Shown: one piece after another, positions 25,827-35,652 of the stretch
Layout of the letters: every line of letters starts with the position of its first letter
How positions within the stretch are numbered: position 1 is the stretch's first letter
Source: Campylobacter troglodytis
Lineage (GTDB): Bacteria > Campylobacterota > Campylobacteria > Campylobacterales > Campylobacteraceae
Length of the DNA stretch: 54,104 bases
Direction: 5' to 3'
Assembly: GCF_006864425.1 (NCBI RefSeq)
Contig: NZ_QHLI01000013.1
Location: 1 to 54,104 of the forward strand
Notes under the pieces: generated by a model
What the model was told of the DNA's origin: nothing
Database searches by the model: none
What the model saw: the letters and a program-made list of their open reading frames with translations, nothing else
Program-made: the position numbers and the translations under genes

Positions 25827-27076
25827 ATGAAAATAGCAATTATAGGTGCCGGGCTTTCTGGCTTATCACTTGCCCGTGCATTAAGGGGCGATTTTGAAAT
25901 AGAGCTTTTTGAAAAAGAAGCGCAAATTGGAGGCATTGCTAGGACAAGGGATGTGCAAGGCAGGGCTTATCACATAAACGGCGGACACATTTTTGATTCA
26001 AAATACGAGGATGTAAAAGCCTTTGTCTTTGATGAAATTTTGCCTTTAACTGAGTGGATGGATAGGACAAAGCGAGATGCAAGGGTCTTTTTCAAAGGAC
26101 AGTTAATACCCTATCCCATCGAGTTTTCTGTCAAAGAAATCGATGCCTTTGATACAAATTTAGCCTTTGCCATCACAAAAGAAATGTTTGAGGCAAGTTA
26201 TGACAAAAATGTGCCAAACTTAGAGCAGTGGTTTATAAATCACTTTGGCAAAACTTTAAGCGAGGCTTATTTTATCCCTTACAACACGAAAATTTGGGGA
26301 ATTGCCCCATCAAAAATGAGCTCAGCTTGGATAGAAGATGAAAGGCAGATGAAGCTTCCTGTGCCTACTAAAAGGGCATTTTACGAGGCTTTGCTAGGCA
26401 GAAAAAGCGATAATATGAGCCACAGGAGCTTTTACTACCCAAAAAGTAAAAACCAAAATACCTTCATAGATGCCTTTGCAAAAGGACTTAAAATAAATTT
26501 TGAGCCCATAAAAAGCATAGAAGCCAAAACTGGGGGGGTTTTACTCTCAATGGTAGCTTAAATTTTGACTTAGTTATCAACACCTCTCCACTTGATTTAA
26601 TCCCAAATCTACTAAAAGACATCCCAAGCGAGATATTAAACGCATTTTCAAAGCTTAAATTCAACAAGGTAAGCAATATACTGTGGCAAACAAGCGGTGA
26701 GTATCCCTTTACCTGGGCTTATGTGCCTGATCCAAAAATTGGCTTTCATCGCATCTCAAACACAGGTGTTATCGTGGGAGATAATTTTTGCACCACAGAA
26801 GCCATAGGCGAGGTGAGCTTTGAGCGTTTGGTAAATGAGTGTAAAAAATTTCAGCCAAATTTCTTGCAAGAACCCCTTGATTACAATGTAACCGAACACG
26901 CCTATGTCTTTTTTGATTTAAACTATGTAAAAAGCAAGGAAATCTGCGTTACTTATCTAAAAAGTCGCGGCATCATCCCACACGGCAGGTTTGGCGAATG
27001 GGAGTATTATAATATGGACGTTTGCATAAAAAGAAGTTTGGACTTAGCCAAACATTTAAGGGAGAAATATCTTTAA
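25827..27076 (+). pseudogene. UDP-galactopyranose mutase-like flavoprotein, frameshifted at G7
   Basis: The N-terminal part has the FAD-binding fingerprint IAIIGAGLSGLSLARAL and INGGHIFDS, then FIPYNTKIWGIAP, as in UDP-galactopyranose mutase and related FAD amine-oxidase-fold enzymes. The first frame ends at 26561. A frame shifted by one base continues from the G7 run (26532-26538) as GFTLNGSLNFDLVINTSPL to the stop at 27076, including VGDNFCTTEAIG and HGRFGEWEYYNMD. A G8 or G5 tract would restore about 416 residues. So this is either a slipped, potentially reversible allele or a true mutation. GGAGG precedes the ATG. The enzyme would make UDP-galactofuranose or an analogue for the capsule. 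Confidence 0.7.
26532..26538 (+). repeat. G7 run at frameshift
   Basis: Seven Gs mark the exact point where the two halves of the mutase-like gene change frame. One extra G would rejoin them. Confidence 0.7.
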
Positions 27077-27825
27077 TCAAAAATACCTCAGCTTAGCCAC
27101 TTTAAGAGAACTTGTTAAACTGGTTTGTCAAGCTGTTTGCTTGTATAAGAAGTGGCTAAATTTAGCATTTTGCTGGTGTTTGCATTTAACTACTAAGCAA
27201 TGCAAAGACTTTGAAAACTCACAAAGCTTGCAAGTTGAAACTGTGAAGTTACAAAGGGATGAAAATGCCTTAAAAACTCACAAAGCTTGCAAGTTGAAAC
27301 TGTGAAGTTACGAAGAGGTGTAAATGTTTTGAAAATTCACAAACTTCATCGCTTTTTATAAAAGCGTGAATTTTATAAGCCTTTAAAAATTCACAAGTCT
27401 CATTACATTTTCAAAGCTCAAACAAATTCAAAGGCTTTGAGAGTGCAAAGACTTTAAAAAAATTCATAGGCTTTATCACTTTACACAAGGATATGAAAAT
27501 TTGTAGCCTTAAAAAATTCACAAGGCTCACGGTTTAATTTTACAGTTTCAAAGCCATTCAAAGTGCAAATGCCTTAAAAAATTCACAAAGCCTACAAGTT
27601 TTTATAAAACTGTGAATTTTTTGAGTTTTTAAAAAGCTATTAAAATTCACAAGCTTTTTAAAACTGTGAATTTAAAGCTGAAATTTTGCATTAAAACTGT
27701 TAGCTTTTAAAACAGTTTAAAAAATTCATACAAGTTTAAAACTTTTGTGTGTTGGTGCTGTGAATTTTACGCGTTCAAGATGCGAAATTTTTACATTGAA
27801 ACTGTGAATTTTTTGAAAAAATTTT
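27077..27825. other. Gene-free repeat-rich stretch
   Basis: There is no gene in these 750 bp. It contains two identical 39-bp direct repeats (27214-27252 and 27273-27311) and many degenerate pieces built from AAATTCACAAG and CTGTGAATTTT, which are mutually complementary and could fold into hairpins. Confidence 0.6.
27214..27311 (+). repeat. 39-bp direct repeat, two copies
   Basis: The unit begins AAAACTCACAAAGCTTGCAA and ends GAAGTTAC. It occurs identically at 27214-27252 and 27273-27311, 59 bp apart. With only two copies and no cas genes it is not a CRISPR array. Confidence 0.75.
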
Positions 27826-28679
27826 AGCTCAAGATACTTTAATTTGATATAACATCATTTTAAAGTATGGAAAGTTAGATGAAAAACAAATATATGATTC
27901 ATTCCCGAATTTCTGAGAAGAAATTTAGGGAAATTTTGAAGTATTTCACCCTTGATTTGGAGGCGAAAAAAATTGCTGAAATTTGCAAAATAACTCGTGC
28001 TTGTGTGAATAGGATAGTGCAGCAAGCTTTTAATAGCCAAAGAGTGCGAAAAATCAGCAAAACGAAGTTTCTTTAGAAAATGAGTTGCGAGATTGAAGTT
28101 GATGAGAGTTATTTTTTACTTCGTTTCGTCTTGCAACTGTAAGCAGAAGGGGCAAGGCGTGTTCGTGGTAAGCGTGGGTGTGGGGTTGGCAAGAAAACGT
28201 CTGTGTTTTTACTTCGTGCTACTCGTCTTGTCCCTTTGCGAGAAGGGATGCTAAAACACAATCGCACGAGTTTATACGCTCAAACACTTGCTCTGTCAAA
28301 GAATTGTTGCCTAGGACTTTTCAGAGCTTGAATAAAGTTAAATTTACAGCGATAAGCTTAAAGCTTACGGTGCCTTGGTGGATTTTTTACTTCGTTTCGT
28401 CTTGCAACTGCGTAGTAGAAGGAGAAAAGTTACAGGGTCAAACACATTAAATTCGAGTTTGCCAAAGGGACGAAGCCATATCAACGAAATTGTGAATTTC
28501 TAGGGACCTTACAAAGGCTAGATTAGGGGGTTTCACGGCAAGGGAATTTTTCTACCTTCATTTGAAAGAGAGTGAATTTCGATCTAATGTCAAGGTTAAA
28601 AAACGAAAATTTGTATAAAATTTTGTCAAAATGGCTTAGGAAAAATCCTATAAATTTTTAGCTAAAAGTATCAATCGCC
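27826..28679 (+). pseudogene. IS1595-family element with mismatched ends and three modules (relic E)
   Basis: The N-terminal 60 residues are readable (MKNKYMIHSRISEKKFREI, EICKITRACVNRIVQQAF), then EVDESYF, KRG.GVGKKTSVF and GMLK in pieces. Three hairpin modules interrupt the frame at 28116-28148, 28209-28244 and 28387-28420. The right end matches the terminal repeat of copy D, while the left end (from 27826, AGCTCAAGATACTTTAATTT) matches relic B, so the element looks like a hybrid of two subfamilies. No clean target duplication is seen (AAAATTTT versus TTATTTTT). Confidence 0.75.
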
Positions 28680-28716
28680 TTATTTTTTATGCTTACAAAG
28701 CGTTTTTCTAATCAAA

Positions 28717-28802
28717 TGGTGCGGTTAGCAAGACTTGAACTCGCACGAGCTTTCGCTTACTACCGCCTGAAAGTAGCGTGTCTGCAGTTCCACCACAACC
28801 GC
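28717..28802 (-). tRNA. tRNA-Leu (CAG)
   Basis: The minus strand reads GCGGTTG...TAACCGC with a discriminator A and an encoded CCA. The anticodon loop is TTCAGGC between CTACT and GGTAG, giving anticodon CAG. A long variable arm (TAAGCGAAAGCTCGTGC region) and GTTCAAGTC T-loop fit a class II leucine tRNA. It starts just after the right end of IS relic E. Confidence 0.9.
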
Positions 28803-28952
28803 AAATATCGCCTTGAATTTTATCTTACAAAAGTGAATTTTCGTAAATTAAATTTACAAATTTTTAAGGTGAAAACTAGTTTTTAAAGACCGCTTTTGTG
28901 CAAATCTTATTTTTTAGATATTTTTTGGAAGCAAAAAATTCATCAACAAAGC

Positions 28953-30224
28953 TCACAATACCCTTAAAAACGCCTCCAAAGCCGAAATTTCCTCTCTTGT
29001 TAAATCAAGCCTTTTTATGAGTGGGTCGGTTTTTGGCAAGAGTGGGTCATTTTCCTTGCCCTTTGGCACGGACACGGGAAAGCCCGCATTATACATATTT
29101 AGCACGCCTGTGAGGTTTGGAAAAGTGCCTGTGTGCATATAGGGAGCTGATTTTGACACGCCCAAAAGGCTCGGCGTTTTGAATTTACCTACATCCTCAG
29201 GGTTTTGCGTAACTTCATATCGCCCCAAATCTTGCAATGCCCGCCCATAAAATGTTAAGCCTATATTGTGAAATTTTTTATCACTCATTATCGCGCCATA
29301 ATGGCAGTTCATACACTTGCCTTTATTGCGGAAAATGTCAAGTCCCCACAGCTCTTTATCACTCATAAAGCGATAATCACCCTTTAAAAAGGCATTAAAA
29401 CGGCTATTTTTTGGCACAACAAAGGAGCGTTCGTAGGTGGCTATGGCTTTGGCTATGTTGCTTATGGTGATAAGCTCACGCACCGCGTTTATCTCGTCAT
29501 TTGACAGCGCGTCTATCTTTGTAGCGTTGATTTCAACAGCATTATTTAAAAAAGCCCTGAGCCTTTTTTTCTCATCTTTTTCATAAAGCTGTGGAAAATG
29601 CCTAGCCCAAAGGCTTTGAGTAGCCTCATCCGCAAAGGCGGCGACAAAAAGTGGGTAGTAGAGGGCTGAATTTTTTATGGAATTTTCAGCATTTTCAAGG
29701 GTGTTTGCCATTTCCACAGGATCTGTAATGGGTCCAAGTGCTTGTGCTTCAAGCCCTTTGGCTCTGCCGTCCCAAAAAAGCTCGTCAAAAAAGGCGGCAG
29801 CTTGGATATTTGGCGAGTTTCGCCTGCCCCTTTGCCTGTCGTGTCCGTAGGAAAGCCTGAGTGCGTCAGTAAAGGCTAGCTCTGGGTGGTGGCAGTTTTG
29901 ACAGGCGATTTGTCCGCTTTTTGAGAGCTTTGGCTCGTTAAAAAGCCTTAATCCCAAAAAGGCTTTTATGTCGCTATAAGCGTTATCTTTTGGGAAGTTT
30001 GGCTCGCTTAAGGGTGCAAATTCCTCCCATTCAAGCAAGACACTTTCATCTATGTCGGGTTTAGCCCATTCATTCACGGGCTTTGCGTAAAGCTCTCGGT
30101 ATTTTGCATTTTGCGGATATTCAAGGCTTGTTTCTTTTGGCGAAAGCACCTTGTATAAAAGCCCTCCGCAAAGCATTAGGCTTAACGCCAAAAGCATTGA
30201 TAGTATCTTTGTGCTTTTTTGCAT
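28953..30224 (-). CDS. Di-heme cytochrome c peroxidase
   Basis: This 423-residue periplasmic enzyme of the CCP/MauG family uses cytochrome c electrons to reduce hydrogen peroxide. An N-terminal signal or anchor (about residues 7-27, LSMLLALSLMLCGGLLY) leads to heme sites C108-x-x-C111-H112 and C304-x-x-C307-H308. YMHTGTFPNLTGVLNMYNAG near the C-terminus is typical. It lies 24 bases after a TonB receptor on the same strand, so the two are likely co-transcribed. Campylobacter usually carries one or two such peroxidases for microaerobic stress. Confidence 0.9.
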   Translation of the reverse strand: MQKSTKILSMLLALSLMLCGGLLYKVLSPKETSLEYPQNAKYRELYAKPVNEWAKPDIDESVLLEWEEFAPLSEPNFPKDNAYSDIKAFLGLRLFNEPKLSKSGQIACQNCHHPELAFTDALRLSYGHDRQRGRRNSPNIQAAAFFDELFWDGRAKGLEAQALGPITDPVEMANTLENAENSIKNSALYYPLFVAAFADEATQSLWARHFPQLYEKDEKKRLRAFLNNAVEINATKIDALSNDEINAVRELITISNIAKAIATYERSFVVPKNSRFNAFLKGDYRFMSDKELWGLDIFRNKGKCMNCHYGAIMSDKKFHNIGLTFYGRALQDLGRYEVTQNPEDVGKFKTPSLLGVSKSAPYMHTGTFPNLTGVLNMYNAGFPVSVPKGKENDPLLPKTDPLIKRLDLTREEISALEAFLRVL

Positions 30225-30248
30225 TGTTATCCTTTTTCCGTATTTCGT

Positions 30249-32957
30249 CTAGTATTTATACCCCACTTGCAGCCAAAACTGCCGCCCCACATCATAGACA
30301 GGATAGCTAGCACTTGCACTTAATATGCCTCCAACTGCCATATTTCCATTTGCACCTGAGATGGTGGTTTCATTCTTTTTATTTAAGACATTGATTATAT
30401 CTACATTTGTGTAAAAGGTGCCAAAGCTAGAAAGCTTCATCTCCAAACCAACCCTCATATCCCAGTTAAAGGCTCCCTTGAAATGATGCTTGCCGTATTG
30501 GCTCATCGCCGTTCCTATATTCGCATCATAATTAGCACTTAGTCTGTTTAAAAGCACCATTCTATCATAGCCCGAGCGGTAGCGAAAGAAATTATTTAAA
30601 AGCAAGGTCGCAGGTCCCATCTTCATAGTCTGAGTTGTAGAAAGCCTCAAAGTGTAAGGTCTAGCAAAGTTTTCAGTTGGACGCTCACTATATTTTATAA
30701 CCTTGCCATCATAAAGTATGTCGGGATCTTCTATGTAGTTTTCATCCACTGAGTATTGATTATAGCTTCTTTTCACATCGCTGTAATCAAAAGCCAACAA
30801 GAAATGATGATTTACATTTAGGGTTTGAAGGGGTCTTACATTTTCAAGCGTTAGGCTTACTATGTCGCTTTTTGAGCTTCCTTCATTTGTGTAGTAGCTA
30901 TATCTTGCAGCATAACCTCCTTGTGCCGTTGTTTCAGTAGAGCGTCTTTGCACTATCTCGTCCTTGCCCTCGCGTTTTATGTATTTTGCACTAAAATTCA
31001 AAGCCCATAAATCCTGAGATAGCCCTACCATCACCTCATCACTATAAGGTATATCAAGGGTGTTAAACTTAAAGCTAGAATTTGCCGCCACAGCACTTTC
31101 CACCCAAGGCGAGTTTAGATCTGCCCTTGTCAAACTCTTTGTAGCAGCCAAGATACTATCATAAAGCCTATAAGAAAAGAGGTTTCGTCCGTAGTAGCGG
31201 TTTGCACCAAAGGTAAGGCGAGTATCAAAGCCCTCATCCTTCCAAGGTGCTATATAAGCTAGGCTAAATCTAGGAGCAACGCTACTTTTATCCATATAAT
31301 CATCCCCGTCAAATCTTAGCCCAAAACGCCCTGTCATAAGTCCTAGCTTAGAGTGATCAAGCACCTTAAATTCATTTTCCAAATAAAAGGCATAAGAGCT
31401 TACATCAAGCTTGGTGCTACCTTTGGGTATGAGGTTTAATGCCCTTATGAACTGGCCCTCTCTTGCATTTGTAAGTGCGGTGGTGCCAGAGGCTGTGGTG
31501 GGAGCTTGTGAGCACAAAGGCACTCCAAAAAGATCAGCTCCCCCGCAAGCTGCTCCGTTTAGATCGGCTGTATAGCCAACCCCTGTTACAAGGGTATTAT
31601 AATAATAATCCCTAACAACCTCCCTTGCTACATACTTATAATCAAACTCCCCACCAACTCGAATTTTAAAAAAATCAGAAAGCTCGAAATTCATATCGCT
31701 TTTGTAATTTAGGCTTTGTTGAATTTGATCAACATCGCTAACCCCACCCTCGATTGTGTAGCCAGATGAGGTTGATGCCCAGTTTTTATCATCAGCTGAG
31801 TGCCTCCAAGTTAAGAAATAATTCTTATCGCTTTTGCGTGAGTTTTCTAAAAACGAATATCCTATTTGATTGCTCCAAAGCCCTAAACTTGTATCCCACA
31901 AAGCTTTTAGTCCTGCTTGATAGCCCCCGCTTTGCATAGTGTAAAATGAATCCTTTGCCACAGGGCTAAAATAGCTATTAAACTGAGGCATATAGCCAAA
32001 ATTTCCCTCCAAGCTAAAACTGTCCGTTACATTGTATATGGTTTTTAGGTAGTAGTTATCGCTTCTTCTGGTTTGATTTCTAATTCCAAAGGCTTCGGTG
32101 GGGTTATTATACTGATTTGCCGTGGAGTAGCCATTTAGGGGGATTTTTGAGCGAGTGGTTGAAAAAGCACCAATTACTCCAAATCTATCATTTACCCAGC
32201 CCTCCACACTTGCCTTTATCAGATCCTTTGTGAATTTTGGCTGAAACTTCTCATCCGTGCTATTTGCTAAATTTTCCTCAAACTCCTCTGTGATGTGATA
32301 TTTCGTCCATTTGTCGCTAGTTCTTTGGTAATTGAGATCAAAATGCCAGCCGTCTCTGCGAGGATTTCTCACCTGTGCTTCTACCACACCACCTGTAAAG
32401 CCTCCATACGCTGCGCCTATGTTGCTATCTTGCACCGTTATGCTTTCAAGCAAACTTGTGTCTATGTTAAAGCCTTGAGATCGTCCTCCCTTTAGCCCCT
32501 GAGATGCTCCTCCTGTGCCTCCTGTGGCATTGCTTACTGGATCTAGATCATTATTCATATTAAAGCCATCTAGCTGGAAATTGTTTTGATAAAAAAGCCC
32601 TCCGCTAATGCTTATGTTTGCTGGATCTATTTCGCCCGGACTATGTGAGCTTAGCTGGGCGTTGTCAAATTGCACATTTGGCAAGATCTTCAAGGCACTT
32701 GTGATATCCCCATTGCCATTTGGAGCTGAATTTATAATGCTTTTACCCACGAATGAGCCTGATTGATAATACTTCGTAGGATTTATATCTGCTTCTATGG
32801 TAGTAGCTTCAAGCTGATAGCTAGTATCAAAGGAGCTTGTGGAGTTTGTTTCATTGTTTGCCAAAAGCACACCCTTGTTAAAAGGCGTTTGAGCCGTGCT
32901 TTTTTGCGCTAACAAAAAACTTGCCGCTACAAGAGAGATAAAAATTTGACGCTTCAT
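30249..32957 (-). CDS. TonB-dependent outer-membrane receptor
   Basis: The 902-residue protein has a signal peptide (MKRQIFISLVAASFLLAQKSTA), a plug domain with GNGDITSALKILPNV and NISISGGLFYQNNFQLDGF, and a long beta-barrel that ends in WLQVGYKY with a terminal aromatic, as outer-membrane barrels do. It would take up an iron or other metal chelate using the TonB-ExbBD system. The ligand cannot be told. A T14 run lies 113 bp upstream. Pairing with a heme peroxidase gene hints at iron or heme supply, but that is inference. Confidence 0.85.
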   Translation of the reverse strand: MKRQIFISLVAASFLLAQKSTAQTPFNKGVLLANNETNSTSSFDTSYQLEATTIEADINPTKYYQSGSFVGKSIINSAPNGNGDITSALKILPNVQFDNAQLSSHSPGEIDPANISISGGLFYQNNFQLDGFNMNNDLDPVSNATGGTGGASQGLKGGRSQGFNIDTSLLESITVQDSNIGAAYGGFTGGVVEAQVRNPRRDGWHFDLNYQRTSDKWTKYHITEEFEENLANSTDEKFQPKFTKDLIKASVEGWVNDRFGVIGAFSTTRSKIPLNGYSTANQYNNPTEAFGIRNQTRRSDNYYLKTIYNVTDSFSLEGNFGYMPQFNSYFSPVAKDSFYTMQSGGYQAGLKALWDTSLGLWSNQIGYSFLENSRKSDKNYFLTWRHSADDKNWASTSSGYTIEGGVSDVDQIQQSLNYKSDMNFELSDFFKIRVGGEFDYKYVAREVVRDYYYNTLVTGVGYTADLNGAACGGADLFGVPLCSQAPTTASGTTALTNAREGQFIRALNLIPKGSTKLDVSSYAFYLENEFKVLDHSKLGLMTGRFGLRFDGDDYMDKSSVAPRFSLAYIAPWKDEGFDTRLTFGANRYYGRNLFSYRLYDSILAATKSLTRADLNSPWVESAVAANSSFKFNTLDIPYSDEVMVGLSQDLWALNFSAKYIKREGKDEIVQRRSTETTAQGGYAARYSYYTNEGSSKSDIVSLTLENVRPLQTLNVNHHFLLAFDYSDVKRSYNQYSVDENYIEDPDILYDGKVIKYSERPTENFARPYTLRLSTTQTMKMGPATLLLNNFFRYRSGYDRMVLLNRLSANYDANIGTAMSQYGKHHFKGAFNWDMRVGLEMKLSSFGTFYTNVDIINVLNKKNETTISGANGNMAVGGILSASASYPVYDVGRQFWLQVGYKY

Positions 32958-33069
32958 AACTAGTCCTTAATTTATAAATTGAATTTAGCCCTTGAATAGG
33001 TGCATAAATTAAAAGACATAATAACATAAAATTTCAAAAAAATTTATAAATTTTTAATCTAAATTATCG

Positions 33070-33083
33070 TTTTTTTTTTTTTT
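33070..33083 (-). promoter_or_regulatory. T14 run upstream of TonB receptor
   Basis: On the minus strand this is A14 followed by CGATAATTTAG; GATAAT is a possible -10 directly after the tract. The stretch 32958-33408 otherwise shows no gene. Confidence 0.5.
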
Positions 33084-33408
33084 CTTTTTAAAATACTGCC
33101 TTTAAAATACCATAAAATAAGACTTTTTTAAAATTTGATAATAGCAAATTCTCTTAATATTTCTACACAGTTAATAAAAATACTTATCTTTTTGTTAGCA
33201 TAAATTTAGCAAATTTTAAGAAAAATTTATGAGACTTGAATTTAGAATGTGTTTAGAGGCTTGAATTTTTTAAGATAATGTTAAATGGCTTGTGAGTGTG
33301 TATGATGACGATGTTTGTAAATGAAGTTATCCTCATTTAAGCTAAAAAATTTCAAAAGCTAGGATTTGAATTTAAAAGTGTGTAAAAAATGTGTAAAAAA
33401 AGGAGGTG

Positions 33409-33483
33409 TGGCTCCGGATGTAGGATTCGAACCTACGACCAAGTGGTTAACAGCCACCTACTCTACCGCTGAGCTAATCCGGA
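33409..33483 (-). tRNA. tRNA-Asn (GTT)
   Basis: The minus strand gives TCCGGAT...ATCCGGA acceptor arms, discriminator G, encoded CCA, TAGCTCAGCGGTAGAG D-arm, anticodon loop CTGTTAA (anticodon GTT) and GGTTCGAATCC T-arm, all class I features of tRNA-Asn. Confidence 0.95.
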
Positions 33484-33595
33484 TCAAGGGCTTTGCATTG
33501 CAAGACATCTTTGCAAATCTTGCATTTACAAAAGAGTGATTATAGTCAAATTTCACACCTTTGTCAAGGCAAATTTATCTTTAAGCCTTTAAAAT

Positions 33596-34594
33596 TTAGG
33601 CACGGTAAAAGCTAACCCCAGCAAGATCTTGCACCCAAATTTTTGAGCTTTTTAGCAAATTTTTCAATCTAGCCTTTGAAAGCTCACTGAATTTATCCTC
33701 TATGTCAAACTCACTTTGTGGGCGTAGGGCTAGCATTTTTAGTAGCTCCTCCTCGCTTAAATCTAGCTTATATTCTTTGTTAGAGCTACTGTTTATATCA
33801 CTTATATTTAATCTTTTAACCTCATTTTTAACCTCATAGGTTTTAAATTCAAGCCCCTGTGAATTTAAGCTTCTTTTTTCACGTCTTGCCACAAGCACAG
33901 GCACGCTAGTAATGCAGCTTGCAAGATTTTCAAGCACTTCATTACTCACAGGCTTTACAGGATAGGCACTTGGTCTATCAATGCTACTTATATCAACTCT
34001 ATCAGGCTTTATGCGTGAAAAAGCCAAATTTAATGCCTTAAATTCAGCCTCGTTGTCATTTAAGCCTTGCACCACAAGCACCTCCATTACAAGCTGTCCC
34101 TTGAAAATGCTTTTAAATTCAGCCATTTTGTCTATCATTTTTGCTAAATTTATGGATTTTAGGGCTTTATCCACGCGAAAAAAGGTTTTTTCCACCGCAC
34201 TATCAAGGCTAAATTTCACCACATCAAGTTCTAGCATAGCCTTAAATTTGCCCTCATCTAAAACACCTGTGCCATTGCTTAAAATGAGTAATTTTTTATC
34301 TTTTTTGATTAAATTCAAAGCACTCACAAGCTCTTTTAAATGAGGATACAAGGTAGGCTCACCGTTTGCGGTTAGTGTTATGAAGTCAAATTCAAGCCCT
34401 TTATCAATGGCAGTTTGCACTTCTTTTACAACCTCAGCCACAGCCGGGGTATTTATGGAGCGAGGCACAGGAGGAGCAGGCCTTAGCTCACAATACACGC
34501 AGTCAAAATTACACTGCTTATGTGCCGGGCTTAAATCAACTCCAAGTGAGGCTCCAAAACGGCGAGAATTCACAGGTCCAAAAATGATCTTCAT
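33596..34594 (-). CDS. Radical SAM protein
   Basis: This 332-residue protein has the radical SAM cluster motif C28-x3-C32-x2-C35 (CNFDCVYCEL) after GPVNSRRFGASLG. ITLTANGEPTLYPHLKEL provides the typical second-strand GE motif. The C-terminal ~70 residues form a separate helical domain. The substrate is unknown. It follows hemE by 35 bases on the same strand, as in C. jejuni (Cj1243-Cj1244), which suggests co-transcription. Confidence 0.85.
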   Translation of the reverse strand: MKIIFGPVNSRRFGASLGVDLSPAHKQCNFDCVYCELRPAPPVPRSINTPAVAEVVKEVQTAIDKGLEFDFITLTANGEPTLYPHLKELVSALNLIKKDKKLLILSNGTGVLDEGKFKAMLELDVVKFSLDSAVEKTFFRVDKALKSINLAKMIDKMAEFKSIFKGQLVMEVLVVQGLNDNEAEFKALNLAFSRIKPDRVDISSIDRPSAYPVKPVSNEVLENLASCITSVPVLVARREKRSLNSQGLEFKTYEVKNEVKRLNISDINSSSNKEYKLDLSEEELLKMLALRPQSEFDIEDKFSELSKARLKNLLKSSKIWVQDLAGVSFYRA

Positions 34595-34629
34595 CGTTTC
34601 AACGCCCTTAAATTCATCAAAATAGCCAT

Positions 34630-35652
34630 TTATCTAGCAGAGCTTTCTTGCACCAAACGCACGAAAAACTTCGCATTTTCCACAGGTATGTCAGGCATTA
34701 TGCCGTGTCCTAGATTAAAGATATGAGCCACGCCTTTCATAGTCCTTAAAATGCTTTCAACCCCGCTTTTAATGGCATTTTTATCATAAAGGCGGCAAGG
34801 CTCTAAATTGCCTTGCAAAGCATAACGGTCGCTTAAAAGCTCTCTTGCAAGGCTTAATGGCGTATCCCAGCTTACCCCAAAGACATCAAAGTCCCCATTT
34901 ATGCCATCTAAATACCCACTAATTCCTTTTGGAAAGAGTATCATAGGGATTTGTGGATATTTTTGCTTGATAAAGTGTGAAATTTCAAGCATATACTTAA
35001 AAGAAAACTCAAAAAATGCCTCTTTTTCCAAGGCACTTGCCCAGCTATCAAAGATTTGCACCGCATTTGCACCGGCTTTAATTTGTGCTTCAAGGTAAAG
35101 TTTGAGCGTGTGTGTGAGCTTTGCTAGGATTTTATGCAAGAGCTTAGGGTCTTGATAAAGCATTTTCTTGCATTTGGCGTAGCTTTTTGAGCCTCGCCCT
35201 TCTATCATATAGGTTGCTATGGTCCAAGGCGAGCCGCAAAAGCCTATGAGTGCTTTATCTTGCGAGAGTTTTTCCCTTGTAAGTGCAAGTGCATCATAGA
35301 CATAGCTTAACTTTTTCACTGCTTTTTCGCTATCAAGGGCGTTTAAGTCCTCTAAATTTGTCAAAGGCTCATCAAATACAGGTCCCTCGCCCCTTTCAAA
35401 ACGCAAACTCATACCCATTTCCAAAGGCACAACCAAAATGTCAGAAAAGATGATGGCAGCATCCACGCCTAGAATTTCAACAGGCTGTAAGCTCACCTTG
35501 GCCGCACTTTTGTAGTCCTTGCAAAGGCTTAAAAAGTCCCCTACCCTTGTCCTAACTGCCATATACTCAGGCAAATACCGCCCAGCTTGACGCATCATCC
35601 ACACGGGTGTGTAGGGGGTTTGCCTTTTAAAACAAGCATCGATGAATATCAT
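34630..35652 (-). CDS. hemE: Uroporphyrinogen decarboxylase
   Basis: This 340-residue enzyme decarboxylates the four acetate groups of uroporphyrinogen III to give coproporphyrinogen III in heme synthesis. The N-terminal signature [15 protein letters not shown] (17-31) binds the substrate and [16 protein letters not shown] is the second family signature. Length is normal. Its ATG overlaps the stop of the upstream glycosyltransferase as ATGA. Confidence 0.95.
   Translation of the reverse strand: MIFIDACFKRQTPYTPVWMMRQAGRYLPEYMAVRTRVGDFLSLCKDYKSAAKVSLQPVEILGVDAAIIFSDILVVPLEMGMSLRFERGEGPVFDEPLTNLEDLNALDSEKAVKKLSYVYDALALTREKLSQDKALIGFCGSPWTIATYMIEGRGSKSYAKCKKMLYQDPKLLHKILAKLTHTLKLYLEAQIKAGANAVQIFDSWASALEKEAFFEFSFKYMLEISHFIKQKYPQIPMILFPKGISGYLDGINGDFDVFGVSWDTPLSLARELLSDRYALQGNLEPCRLYDKNAIKSGVESILRTMKGVAHIFNLGHGIMPDIPVENAKFFVRLVQESSAR

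Noticed and set aside
27214-27311. Direct repeats that might be a CRISPR array
   Set aside because: Only two identical 39-bp copies with one 20-bp gap exist and no cas gene is in the window.
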